In this document: one piece after another, positions 46,504 through 54,261 of the stretch
Numbering within the stretch: position 1 is the first letter of the stretch
Layout of the letters: every line of letters starts with the position of its first letter
Assembly (NCBI RefSeq): GCF_005222485.1
Contig: NZ_CP029078.1
Span: 3,651,001-3,715,000 of the forward strand
DNA: 64,000 nt
Direction of reading: 5' to 3'
Source: Streptomyces griseoviridis
Lineage (GTDB): Bacteria; Actinomycetota; Actinomycetes; Streptomycetales; Streptomycetaceae
Notes under the pieces: generated by a model
What the model saw: the letters and a program-made list of their open reading frames with translations, nothing else
Told to the model about the DNA's origin: nothing
Database searches by the model: none
Translations under genes and position numbers: made by a program

Positions 46504-46650
46504 GGCCGGGCCGCCCGGCGGATCGCCGTGCCGGTCGCGTCCGGCACGGCTGATCAGACCGCCCGTCGCACACGGTCGGCCGCTCGGCGAATCCGGCGGG
46601 TCCGGCGGATCCGGTGAATGGTGAATCCGGCGGATCCGCTGGGGCGGTCC

Positions 46651-47397
46651 CTACCGGATCTCCAGGATCTTCTCCCGCATCGCGTAGACCACGGCCTCCA
46701 TCCTGGAGTGCAGCTGAAGCTTCTCCAGGATGTTGCGCACGTGGTTCTTCACGGTGTTCTCGGAGATGAACAACTCCTTGGCGATATCCCGGTTGTTCAT
46801 TCCGGTGGCCACCAGCTTGAGCACTTCCAGCTCACGGTCGGTGAGCCGCGGGGCGGGGACGAGCCTGCGCTCGTCGGTGCGCTGGATCATCGACTTGAAC
46901 TCGGTGAGGAGTTTCGACGCCATGGACGGGCTGATCTGCGACTGGCCGTCGGCGACCGCGCGGATGGCGGTGGCGACCTCGTCGGTGGAGATCTCCTTGA
47001 GGAGATATCCGGTCGCGCCCGCCTTGATCGCCTCGTAGAGGTCGGCTTCCTCGTCGCTGATCGTCAGCATGATGATCTTCGCGCTGGGTGCCACCTCCTT
47101 GATGGAGGTGCACGCCTCGATGCCACCGCGCTTGGGCATCCGGACGTCCATCAGCACGATGTCGGGCAGCAGGTCGGCGGCCTTGTCGACGGCCTCCGCG
47201 CCGTCCCCCGCCTCGCCGACGACCTGGATGTCCTCCTCGGCCGCGAGCACGATCTCCAGGCCCCGGCGGAACAGCGCGTGGTCGTCGACGACCAGCACTC
47301 TGATCGGCTCCTTGCGTGGAGTGCCCGTGTCGGGGCCCATCCCGACGACGCCGCCGTCGGCATCCTCGTCCCGCATCGGTCCGAAGCTGTCCGCCAT
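46651..47397 (-). CDS. NarL/LuxR-family response regulator, orphan
   Basis: 248 residues. A 30-residue N-terminal extension precedes the receiver domain, with acidic pair in VLVVDDH and phospho-acceptor Asp84 in IVLMDVRMPK, conserved Lys in YLLKEIST. C-terminal LuxR-type helix-turn-helix: LTDRELEVLKLVATGMNNRD, ISENTVKNHVRNILEKL. Strong ribosome binding site GGGGGAGGA before the ATG. No kinase gene on either side. The phospho-acceptor pocket looks complete, so it could be driven by an unlinked kinase. Sits between the DNA glycosylase and hpf. Confidence 0.93.
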   Translation of the reverse strand: MADSFGPMRDEDADGGVVGMGPDTGTPRKEPIRVLVVDDHALFRRGLEIVLAAEEDIQVVGEAGDGAEAVDKAADLLPDIVLMDVRMPKRGGIEACTSIKEVAPSAKIIMLTISDEEADLYEAIKAGATGYLLKEISTDEVATAIRAVADGQSQISPSMASKLLTEFKSMIQRTDERRLVPAPRLTDRELEVLKLVATGMNNRDIAKELFISENTVKNHVRNILEKLQLHSRMEAVVYAMREKILEIR

Positions 47398-47537
47398 CGT
47401 TCCTCCCCCTGAAGGCCGTGGCCCGTCGAGCGCCATCGCCAACCCAAGGCAACGGCCCACCGGTTGAGCCGTTGCGGCCATGATTCCATGCCTGGACGGC
47501 AACCCGGTGACAGTGCGGGGCGCGAAGTGGTCGCACG

Positions 47538-47578
47538 CCGGTGCCCCTGGGGGCGCACACGCGCTCCAGGGGCACCGG
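47538..47578 (-). terminator. Terminator downstream of hpf
   Basis: 13-bp arms CCGGTGCCCCTGG / CCAGGGGCACCGG with a 15-base loop that itself holds a GCGC/GCGC pair. 22 bases after the hpf stop codon. Confidence 0.75.
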
Positions 47579-47599
47579 CTCAGCTGTCAGCCGGGCGGG

Positions 47600-48292
47600 T
47601 CAGCCGCCCAGCGTGCCCCCTGCGGCGGGGGGTTCTGCCTGCGCGACCATCGGATCGGTGCTCAGGTGGATGACGCCGTAGTCGTAGGCGTGCCGCCGGT
47701 AGACGACGCTCGGTTCCTTGGTCTCGGAGTCGACGAACAAGTAGAAGTCGTGGCCGACCAGTTCCATCTCGTAGAGGGCCTGGTCGAGAGACATCGGTGA
47801 CGCGACGTGGGTCTTCTCGCGGACGATGAGGGGCCCGTCGCCCTTCACCTCGAGCGAGCCGATCTTCCTGGTGGGGACGCCGTCCGGCTCGTCGTCGTGG
47901 ACGGGGTCGCCGTTGATGTCGAGCGTGGCCGCGTCCGGGACGTGGTCGGCGACCTCGGCCGCCGGGATCCGGCGCGCGCCACGGCGCGAGAACCTCTTGT
48001 CGTGCTGCTTGCGCAGCCGGGCGTCCAGCTTCTCGGCAGCCAGGTCGAGTGCCGCGTACGGGTCATTGGCCGCCGCCTCCGCCCGGATCACCGGACCGCG
48101 GGAGCGGAGCGTGATCTCCACTCGGTCGCATCGGTCGGCCTGTCGGGGGTTGGGCTCCTTGGACACCTCGACGTCGAGGCTGATCACCTTGCCGTCGAGC
48201 TTCTGGATCTTCTCCAGCTTCAGCTTCTCGGCCACGTGCTTGCGGAACCGCTCGGGCACCTCGGTCTTGCGGCCCTTGACGACGATGTCCAC
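47600..48292 (-). CDS. hpf: Ribosome hibernation promoting factor, long form
   Basis: 230 residues. N-terminal HPF/YfiA domain (1-105) that binds the ribosomal A/P sites: VDIVVKGRKTEVPERFR, ISLDVEVSKE, VEITLRSRGPVIRAEA, AALDLAAEKLDARLRK. The C-terminal domain (about 165-225: MELVGHDFYLFVDSET, YRRHAYDYGVIHLS) mediates 100S ribosome dimerisation in long-form HPF. GTG start chosen since the GGAG site lies 6 bases upstream and the fold begins right there; a longer frame to 48352 adds non-conserved residues. It protects idle ribosomes in stationary phase and stress (established for the family). Confidence 0.95.
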   Translation of the reverse strand: MDIVVKGRKTEVPERFRKHVAEKLKLEKIQKLDGKVISLDVEVSKEPNPRQADRCDRVEITLRSRGPVIRAEAAANDPYAALDLAAEKLDARLRKQHDKRFSRRGARRIPAAEVADHVPDAATLDINGDPVHDDEPDGVPTRKIGSLEVKGDGPLIVREKTHVASPMSLDQALYEMELVGHDFYLFVDSETKEPSVVYRRHAYDYGVIHLSTDPMVAQAEPPAAGGTLGG

Positions 48293-48605
48293 GCAGAACT
48301 CCGTTCCCGGATAGCTCCGCTTCAGTGGCGGAGCGTCTCCCTTTCGCACCAAGCTCCGGTTTCACCGGAACCTCGGACTGGGTGACTTCCACCTCCTCCC
48401 CCGCGGGAAAGATCTCTGTCCCGCCGGCTCGGGTGATGGGCGAAAAAACCGCGACACGGCGTTCGGACAGATGAGGTACGGGCCAGCGCCTTTTCCTCAC
48501 AACCGAACATATCTCGCCCGGAGGTATGTCGTCACCCTCTACTGAGCCGTACCTCCGTTCAGGTGAATTGGCCCTCTCATTACCTGCAACGATGCAAGAT
48601 CTCGA
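48293..48605. other. 313-base region upstream of hpf
   Basis: No gene. Presumably the hpf promoter, pointing left. A spaced inverted repeat ACATA...TATGT (48507-48511, 48525-48529, 13 bases apart) is the only clear dyad and lies about 215 bases from the hpf start. Confidence 0.5.
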
Positions 48606-49475
48606 TCAGTTCCGGTTTATTTCGAAAGAGTCCGGTGCTGCCGCGACCACTGCCGCGCAGACCACTGTTCCGGCACCGCCCTTACCCCGCATCTCCGGCC
48701 CGGCGCCCGTCCGCAGGGCCTCTCCGTCGTCTCGTCCAGTCGTTCGTTCTCCTCTGCCTTCCCGGCTCTCGGCGTCGTACACGGCCCATTCGGTCAGCAC
48801 CTCCGTTCGCGCTGTCGCCCGCGCCACCGCGCGCGCCGCCTCGGTGAGCGAGGCGCCCGTCGTCATGAGGTCGTCGACGAGCACCACCGGGCCGCCGTGC
48901 AGCAGCCGTTCCACTCCGGGGGCGACGGCGAGCGCGCCCGCGAGGTTGGCCGTCCGCTGCCGGGCGTCCAGTCCCGCCTGGTCGGACACCGCGCGGCGCT
49001 GGCCGAGCGCCGCGAGCACCCGGGCCGGTGTCCCGGTGCGCCGCAGCTCCCCGGCCGCCGCGAGCGCGATCCGCCGCGCCGGGTCGTGCCCCCGCGCCCG
49101 CACCGCGGCCCGCGCGGACGGCACCGGCACCAACAGCACCGGCGCACCCCCACCCGGGTCCGTGGCGCCCTCGTGCGCCGCCTCCCGCAGCGCCGACCTG
49201 ACGGCTGCCGCGAGGGCCGCGCCCAGGGGTCCCCGGAGGCCGAGGGCGCCCCGCTCCTTGTGCGCGAGCAGCAGCGCCCGTACCTCGTCCGCGTACCGGG
49301 CCTTGGCGTGCACCAGGGGCAGGCCGGGCTGCTCGACCTCGGGCCGTACCCGGCCGGGTACGGATGCGCCCAGCGCGGCACGGCACCCCGGGCAGAGCGC
49401 CGTGCGAGGCGCCCCGCAGCCTCCGCACTCGGCCGGCAGCACCAGGTCGGTCAGGTCCCGCCACAGCCCCCGCAT
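48606..49475 (-). CDS. ComF-like phosphoribosyltransferase-domain protein
   Basis: 289 residues. N-terminal zinc-binding cysteines C17-x2-C20 and C28-x2-C31, then a phosphoribosyltransferase fold with the PRPP-loop VVLVDDLMTTGAS near residue 215. This is the layout of ComF/GntX. ComF is needed for DNA uptake in competent bacteria, but in Streptomyces its role is unknown and competence is not expected. The C-terminal tail (last 60 residues) is low-complexity. ATG at MRGLWRDLTD; upstream in-frame sequence contains DnaA-box-like sites and is not conserved. Confidence 0.9.
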   Translation of the reverse strand: MRGLWRDLTDLVLPAECGGCGAPRTALCPGCRAALGASVPGRVRPEVEQPGLPLVHAKARYADEVRALLLAHKERGALGLRGPLGAALAAAVRSALREAAHEGATDPGGGAPVLLVPVPSARAAVRARGHDPARRIALAAAGELRRTGTPARVLAALGQRRAVSDQAGLDARQRTANLAGALAVAPGVERLLHGGPVVLVDDLMTTGASLTEAARAVARATARTEVLTEWAVYDAESREGRGERTTGRDDGEALRTGAGPEMRGKGGAGTVVCAAVVAAAPDSFEINRN

Positions 49476-49515
49476 GTCCACCACTGTGCGGCAGCGGCAC
49501 CGGACCGGCCACCCC

Positions 49516-49538
49516 TGTGGACAACTCCCTGTGGACAA
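49516..49538. promoter_or_regulatory. Two perfect DnaA-box sequences upstream of comF
   Basis: TGTGGACAA at 49516-49524 and 49530-49538, 14 bases apart, same orientation; the reverse complement TTGTCCACA matches the preferred Streptomyces DnaA box. They start 41 bases upstream of the comF-like start codon. Confidence 0.55.
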
Positions 49539-49580
49539 CGCCCCGGCCCGGCGGCCGACCGTCACCCACAGGTGTCCCGG

Positions 49581-49702
49581 CCAGGACAGACAGGCCGTCT
49601 CAGCCACGTCGGCCGGGACGGACCGGCCGGGTCAGCCGTCAGCCGTCAGCCGTCAGCCGTCAGCCGTCAGCCGTCAGCCAGGACAGACCGGCCGTCTCAG
49701 CC
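49581..49702. repeat. Near-perfect 25-bp direct repeat flanking the comF-lpqB gap
   Basis: Copies at 49581-49605 and 49678-49702, with one mismatch. The second overlaps the lpqB stop codon (49697-49699). Likely a local duplication. Confidence 0.85.
49631..49679. repeat. Seven tandem copies of a 7-bp unit between comF and lpqB
   Basis: Seven perfect consecutive copies of GTCAGCC, directly downstream of lpqB on its transcribed strand and inside the 25-bp direct-repeat pair. No stem-loop; unlikely to act as a terminator by itself. Confidence 0.9.
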
Positions 49703-51547
49703 GGGATAGACCGGCGTCGTCCCGTCCGAGACCACCTTCTGCCACTGCGCGCCGGCCTGGAGCCGCACGATCCCATCCTCGGAGTAGGCCACCAGCGGCA
49801 GCCGGTCGTCCTCGGCGGCGGTGATCTCCTTGACGCCGGACAACGCCGCGGGCGCCGACCCCTCGGGTGTGGAGCCGTCGACCTGGACGTACCGCGTGGT
49901 CTGCACGCCGCCCTGTTCGCGTCCGACCACCACGAGGCGGCTGTCGCCGGCCCACGACATGGTCGTCACGTCCTCGAAGTCCGGTGTCGCGGAGTGCAGT
50001 TCGAGCACCGAGACGGTCGGCTTCTCGCCCGTCTCGCCGGTGCGTTCGATACGCCCGATGAGCAGCGACTTCTTGTCGCCCTTGGTCACCACGAGCGCGA
50101 TCCGGACACCGTCGGCGGCGACCTTGACGTCCTGGATCCGCCCGTCCAGGCGCGGTGCCTTGACGACGACGGGTTCACCCGCGCCCTGCTCCAGCAGGAG
50201 CAGCCTCGGGTCCGCGGTGTCCCGGTCGGCCACCCACAGGTCGCCGCGCGCGTCCCAACTGGGCGCCGTCAGCCGGTCGTCGTCGGTGGCGCCGTGGCTG
50301 ACCAGCACGGGGTCCCCGAGCGAACCGCCCGACACCAGGGAGGTGACGTACAGTTCGCGGCCGTCGGTCGTGACGGCGGCGGCGGAGTGCTCGTCCCTGG
50401 CCACGGCGACGGACCGCAGCGGCCTGCCGCCCTCGCCGAGCGCGCCCGGCACCGGGTCAGGCCGGGTGCCGGTGCTCCCGGACGGCAGCCGGACCAGCCG
50501 GTTCTTGCTGTCGAGGAAGTACAGGTAGTCGGGGTGGCGCCGCGAGCCGCGGAGGGCGACGTCGTCCGCGTGTTCCTCGTCGAGCGAGCACAGGCGCTGC
50601 GAGCCCGACCGCAGTTCGACCTGGTCGACGGCCGGGGTGAGGCCCTGCAGGGAGAACAGCAACTGGGCGGCCATCTCGGCGCACTTGGTGGCGCCGACCC
50701 GGGCCGCGTTGGCGTTCAGCGGCACGGTGAGCTTGTTCTGGTCGTCGGGCGTCAGCGCGGTGACGCCCTTCTGGAGGCCGGTCCCGGTGGGGAAGCCCGT
50801 GCGCACCACGGGGTCGAGCCACCGGGTGGGCCCGCTGAGCACCGACCGGACCAGCTCCGTCACGGGGTCCACACGCCGACGCACGTACACCGGGTCGGCG
50901 ACCGCCGAGGTCTGCTCGGCGGCGCCCGCGACGGTGTTCGAGGCGAAGAAGTACTTGTCGACGGACATGTAGATGCGCTGGAAGTCCGACTTCCCCATGA
51001 CGACGCCCTGCGGCAGGCCGTCGATGCGCCACTGCTTGGTCTTGGCGTCCCGCGCGAGGTGCACGGGCGCGTCGTAGGCGCCGCCCGCGGGCGCGTACGA
51101 GTCCTGGGCGTCCACGGTGGCGACCTTCGTGCCCGCCAGGTGGAAGGCCAGGTCGTCGGTGGCGTCGCGGCCGTCCCGGTTGCTGTCGGCCACCATGCCG
51201 GGGCCGTCCGCGAGGACCGTCACGGACTGGCCGGGCCGCCAGGTCTTCGAGGCCCGCTCGGTCAGATACTGCCTGGCCGTCGAGTAGAGCGGGTCGTCGC
51301 TGGTCAGCGCCTCCAGGAAGCCGGAGACGATGTCCGAGGGCTGGGCGTCCTCCTGCGGCGGCATCGCGAACACCCGCACCTGGGTGTCCTGCCGTGGCGT
51401 GGAGTCCACCCCGCGCAGATCCCCGCTGTCGGGCATCGACGCGCACCCCGAGAGGAGGACGACACCGCAGGCGGCGTACGTCAGCACGCGCGCGTAGCCG
51501 CGCCGGGCGTCCTCCGGGCGGTCAGCGCCCACGAAATGCCTCCCCAT
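49697..51547 (-). CDS. lpqB: Lipoprotein LpqB, partner of the MtrAB two-component system
   Basis: 616 residues. Signal peptide and lipobox LLSGC with Cys35, so anchored outside the membrane. A GerMN-like domain (about 90-330: VSGFLEALTSDDP..., LTPDDQNKLTVPLNA) precedes a beta-propeller-like C-terminal half. LpqB interacts with the sensor MtrB in mycobacteria and with Streptomyces development (established). The start ATG overlaps the 3' end of mtrB by 26 bases, so translation is coupled. Last gene of mtnA-mtrA-mtrB-lpqB. Confidence 0.96.
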   Translation of the reverse strand: MGRHFVGADRPEDARRGYARVLTYAACGVVLLSGCASMPDSGDLRGVDSTPRQDTQVRVFAMPPQEDAQPSDIVSGFLEALTSDDPLYSTARQYLTERASKTWRPGQSVTVLADGPGMVADSNRDGRDATDDLAFHLAGTKVATVDAQDSYAPAGGAYDAPVHLARDAKTKQWRIDGLPQGVVMGKSDFQRIYMSVDKYFFASNTVAGAAEQTSAVADPVYVRRRVDPVTELVRSVLSGPTRWLDPVVRTGFPTGTGLQKGVTALTPDDQNKLTVPLNANAARVGATKCAEMAAQLLFSLQGLTPAVDQVELRSGSQRLCSLDEEHADDVALRGSRRHPDYLYFLDSKNRLVRLPSGSTGTRPDPVPGALGEGGRPLRSVAVARDEHSAAAVTTDGRELYVTSLVSGGSLGDPVLVSHGATDDDRLTAPSWDARGDLWVADRDTADPRLLLLEQGAGEPVVVKAPRLDGRIQDVKVAADGVRIALVVTKGDKKSLLIGRIERTGETGEKPTVSVLELHSATPDFEDVTTMSWAGDSRLVVVGREQGGVQTTRYVQVDGSTPEGSAPAALSGVKEITAAEDDRLPLVAYSEDGIVRLQAGAQWQKVVSDGTTPVYPG

Positions 51548-53567
51548 GCGTGTGCGAGCCGTCCTGCGCGGTGTCCGCGCGCCCCTCGGTCTCCTCGCGC
51601 GCCCCCTCCGGGCGCCGAGCGCCCGACACCGGTCGCGGCACCACGCGCGCGCCGTTGCCCGGCAACGCCGTGGGATCGGCCGTGGCGCCCGCGCCGGTGC
51701 TCCTGGGGGCGAGCTGCGGCCTCTGGTCCCCGGCGGGCTGTACGGGCACGGTGGCGGCCTTGGCGGCGCCCTCACGCGGCAGCCCGGCGGCCTTCAGCTC
51801 ACGGTTGCGGCGGGAGTCCTTGGGTTCCAGGGGTATCGGCGAGCCCCGCAGCGGCTCGTCCGCGGTCCTCGGCAGCGTCAGCCGGAACTGCGAACCGCCG
51901 CCCGGCTCCCCCCACGCCTGGAGCCAGCCGCCGTGCAGCCGCGCGTCCTCCAGGGCGATCGACAGACCGAGTCCGGTGCCGCCGGTGGTACGCGCGCGTG
52001 CCGGGTCGGCCCGCCAGAAGCGGCTGAAGACCCGGGTGGCCTCGCCGGGCTTGAGCCCCACGCCGTAGTCGCGGACGGCGACGGCGACCGCCCCGCCCGC
52101 CGACGCCAGTTTCACGATGACGTCCTTGCCCTCGCCGTGCTCCACGGCGTTGACGACGAGGTTGCGCAGCACCCGCTCCACCCGCCGCGCGTCCGCCTCG
52201 GCGACCACGGGCTGCTGGTCGCCGACGATCCGTATCGCGGTCCCCTTGCGCTCGGCGAGCGGCTCGGCCCCGCTGACGACCCGGCGCACGACCTCACGGA
52301 GGTCTATCGCCTCCGCCTCGAGCGCCGCGGCGCCCGCGTCGAACCGGCTGATCTCCAGCAGGTCGGCGAGGAGCGACTCGAACCGGTCCAGCTGGTCGGC
52401 GAGCAGCTCGGCCGAGCGCGCGGTCACCGGATCGAAGTCCACCCGCGCCTCATGGATGACGTCGGCGGCCATCCGCACGGTGGTCAGCGGGGTGCGCAGC
52501 TCGTGCGAGACGTCCGACACGAACCGCCGCTGCATCCGCGAGAGGTCCTCCAGCTGCTGGATCTTCAGCTGGAGGTTCTGCGCCATCTTGTTGAAGGCCT
52601 CGCCGAGCCGCGCGATGTCGTCCTCGCCGGTGACCTTCATCCGCTCCTGGAGCCGTCCGGCGGAGAGCCGCTCGGCGATCCCGGCCGCCATCCGCACCGG
52701 CGTGACGACCTGCCGCACCACCAGCCAGGCGATCGCCCCGAGAAGCACGACGACGAAGAGCCCCGCCGTCGCCAGCGTGCCCTTGACCAGGCTCAGCGAC
52801 TTCTCCTCCTGGGTGAGCGGGAAGAGGTAGTACAGCTGGTAGGGGTCGCCGTTCGGGTCGTTGACCTGCTTGCCGATGACCAGCGCGGGCTGGGACTCCT
52901 TGTCGGAGTCCTTGTAGATGATCCGTGTGTAGCGCTGGGACGCGGCGGTGCTGTCGTTGATCCGCGCGCGCAGGTTCTCGGGCACGCTCACCGTCGGGTC
53001 GATGCCGCCGGAGGCACGCGGTCCGCGCGCGGGGCCGCTGTCGTCGCCCGCGGGCAGCGTGACGACGTCGAAGGCGCCCTGGCCGCCGCTGGACAGCGAC
53101 GAGACCAGGTCGCTCATCCACGCGATCACGTTCTGCGAGGAGCGGCCGTCGGGCGAGGTGGGGTCGTCGGCCGTGCCCGCGGCGGCCTCGTCGGCGCGCT
53201 GCTTGGCCACCGCGAAACCACCGGTGGCCTGGGACTGGGACGCCTTCACCTTGGCGTCGAGCAGCCCGTTGCGGACCTGCCCGATGACGACGAAGCCCAG
53301 CAGCAGCACCACGCCGAGCGACATCAGCAGGGTCGTGACGACGACCTTGAGCTGGATGTTGCGCCGCCACAGCCGCATGACCGGCAGCAGCGGCCTGCGC
53401 AGCCAGCGCATGAGGAGCCGCAGCACCGGACTGCCCTGGACCCCGCCCTGCAACAGGCCGCCCGCCGGCAGGCGCCCCCAGCGGGAGCCGGCCGGGCTCC
53501 GGCCGACAGGCCGCCCCGCGCGGGCCCCGTCGCGCCCGTGCGCCGGAGCGGCACTGTCACCGGACAT
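51522..53567 (-). CDS. mtrB: Sensor histidine kinase MtrB
   Basis: 681 residues. Two membrane segments (about 75-100 and 245-270) bracket an extracytoplasmic sensor region. HAMP domain follows (VTPVRMAAGIAERLSAG), then the dimerisation helix with phospho-acceptor His355 in SDVSHELRTPL and ATPase boxes NLVVNAVEHG, DYGVGL and GGTGLGLSI. The C-terminal 100 residues are disordered and Pro/Arg-rich. Phosphorylates MtrA; signals envelope and cell-cycle state, and influences development and antibiotic production in Streptomyces (established). One base separates it from the mtrA stop codon. Confidence 0.97.
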   Translation of the reverse strand: MSGDSAAPAHGRDGARAGRPVGRSPAGSRWGRLPAGGLLQGGVQGSPVLRLLMRWLRRPLLPVMRLWRRNIQLKVVVTTLLMSLGVVLLLGFVVIGQVRNGLLDAKVKASQSQATGGFAVAKQRADEAAAGTADDPTSPDGRSSQNVIAWMSDLVSSLSSGGQGAFDVVTLPAGDDSGPARGPRASGGIDPTVSVPENLRARINDSTAASQRYTRIIYKDSDKESQPALVIGKQVNDPNGDPYQLYYLFPLTQEEKSLSLVKGTLATAGLFVVVLLGAIAWLVVRQVVTPVRMAAGIAERLSAGRLQERMKVTGEDDIARLGEAFNKMAQNLQLKIQQLEDLSRMQRRFVSDVSHELRTPLTTVRMAADVIHEARVDFDPVTARSAELLADQLDRFESLLADLLEISRFDAGAAALEAEAIDLREVVRRVVSGAEPLAERKGTAIRIVGDQQPVVAEADARRVERVLRNLVVNAVEHGEGKDVIVKLASAGGAVAVAVRDYGVGLKPGEATRVFSRFWRADPARARTTGGTGLGLSIALEDARLHGGWLQAWGEPGGGSQFRLTLPRTADEPLRGSPIPLEPKDSRRNRELKAAGLPREGAAKAATVPVQPAGDQRPQLAPRSTGAGATADPTALPGNGARVVPRPVSGARRPEGAREETEGRADTAQDGSHTHGEAFRGR

Positions 53568-53568
53568 G

Positions 53569-54246
53569 TCAGCTCGGCCCTGCCTTGTAACCGACCCCGC
53601 GGACGGTCACCACGATCTCCGGCCGCTCCGGGTCCTTCTCGACCTTGGAACGCAGCCGCTGCACATGCACGTTGACCAGCCGGGTGTCGGCGGCGTGCCG
53701 GTAACCCCAGACCTGCTCGAGCAGCACCTCACGGGTGAACACCTGCCACGGCTTGCGGGCCAGCGCCACCAGCAGGTCGAACTCCAGCGGTGTCAGCGCG
53801 ATCGACTGACCGTCCCGCTTCACCGAGTGCCCCGCCACATCGATGACCAGGTCACCTATGGCGAGCTGTTCGGGCGCCGGCTCCTCCGACCGGCGCAGCC
53901 TGGCCCGGATCCGGGCCACCAGCTCCTTCGGCTTGAACGGCTTGACGATGTAGTCGTCCGCCCCGGACTCGAGGCCCACGACGACATCGACGGTGTCACT
54001 CTTCGCCGTCAGCATCACGATGGGCACCCCGGACTCCGCCCTGATCAGACGGCACACCTCGATGCCGTCCCGACCGGGCAGCATCAGGTCGAGGAGCACC
54101 AGATCCGGCTTGGCCTCCCGAAAAGCGGCCAACGCCTTGTCACCGTCGGCTACGAAAGACGGCTCAAAACCCTCACCACGCAGCACGATGCCGAGCATCT
54201 CGGCAAGTGCGGTGTCGTCGTCGACGACAAGGACTCGTCCCTTCAT
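53569..54246 (-). CDS. mtrA: Response regulator MtrA (OmpR/PhoB family)
   Basis: 225 residues. Receiver domain with acidic D9/D10 pocket, phospho-acceptor Asp53 in LVLLDLMLPG and conserved Lys in YIVKPFKPKEL. The C-terminal winged helix ends in VRGVGYKAGPS. MtrA is a global regulator of cell division, development and nitrogen genes in actinomycetes (established). Start ATG 15 bases after the mtnA stop. A tandem GTMAC repeat sits directly upstream, inside the mtnA gene end, and may be an autoregulatory site. Confidence 0.98.
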   Translation of the reverse strand: MKGRVLVVDDDTALAEMLGIVLRGEGFEPSFVADGDKALAAFREAKPDLVLLDLMLPGRDGIEVCRLIRAESGVPIVMLTAKSDTVDVVVGLESGADDYIVKPFKPKELVARIRARLRRSEEPAPEQLAIGDLVIDVAGHSVKRDGQSIALTPLEFDLLVALARKPWQVFTREVLLEQVWGYRHAADTRLVNVHVQRLRSKVEKDPERPEIVVTVRGVGYKAGPS

Positions 54247-54261
54247 AACGACATCATCCCA

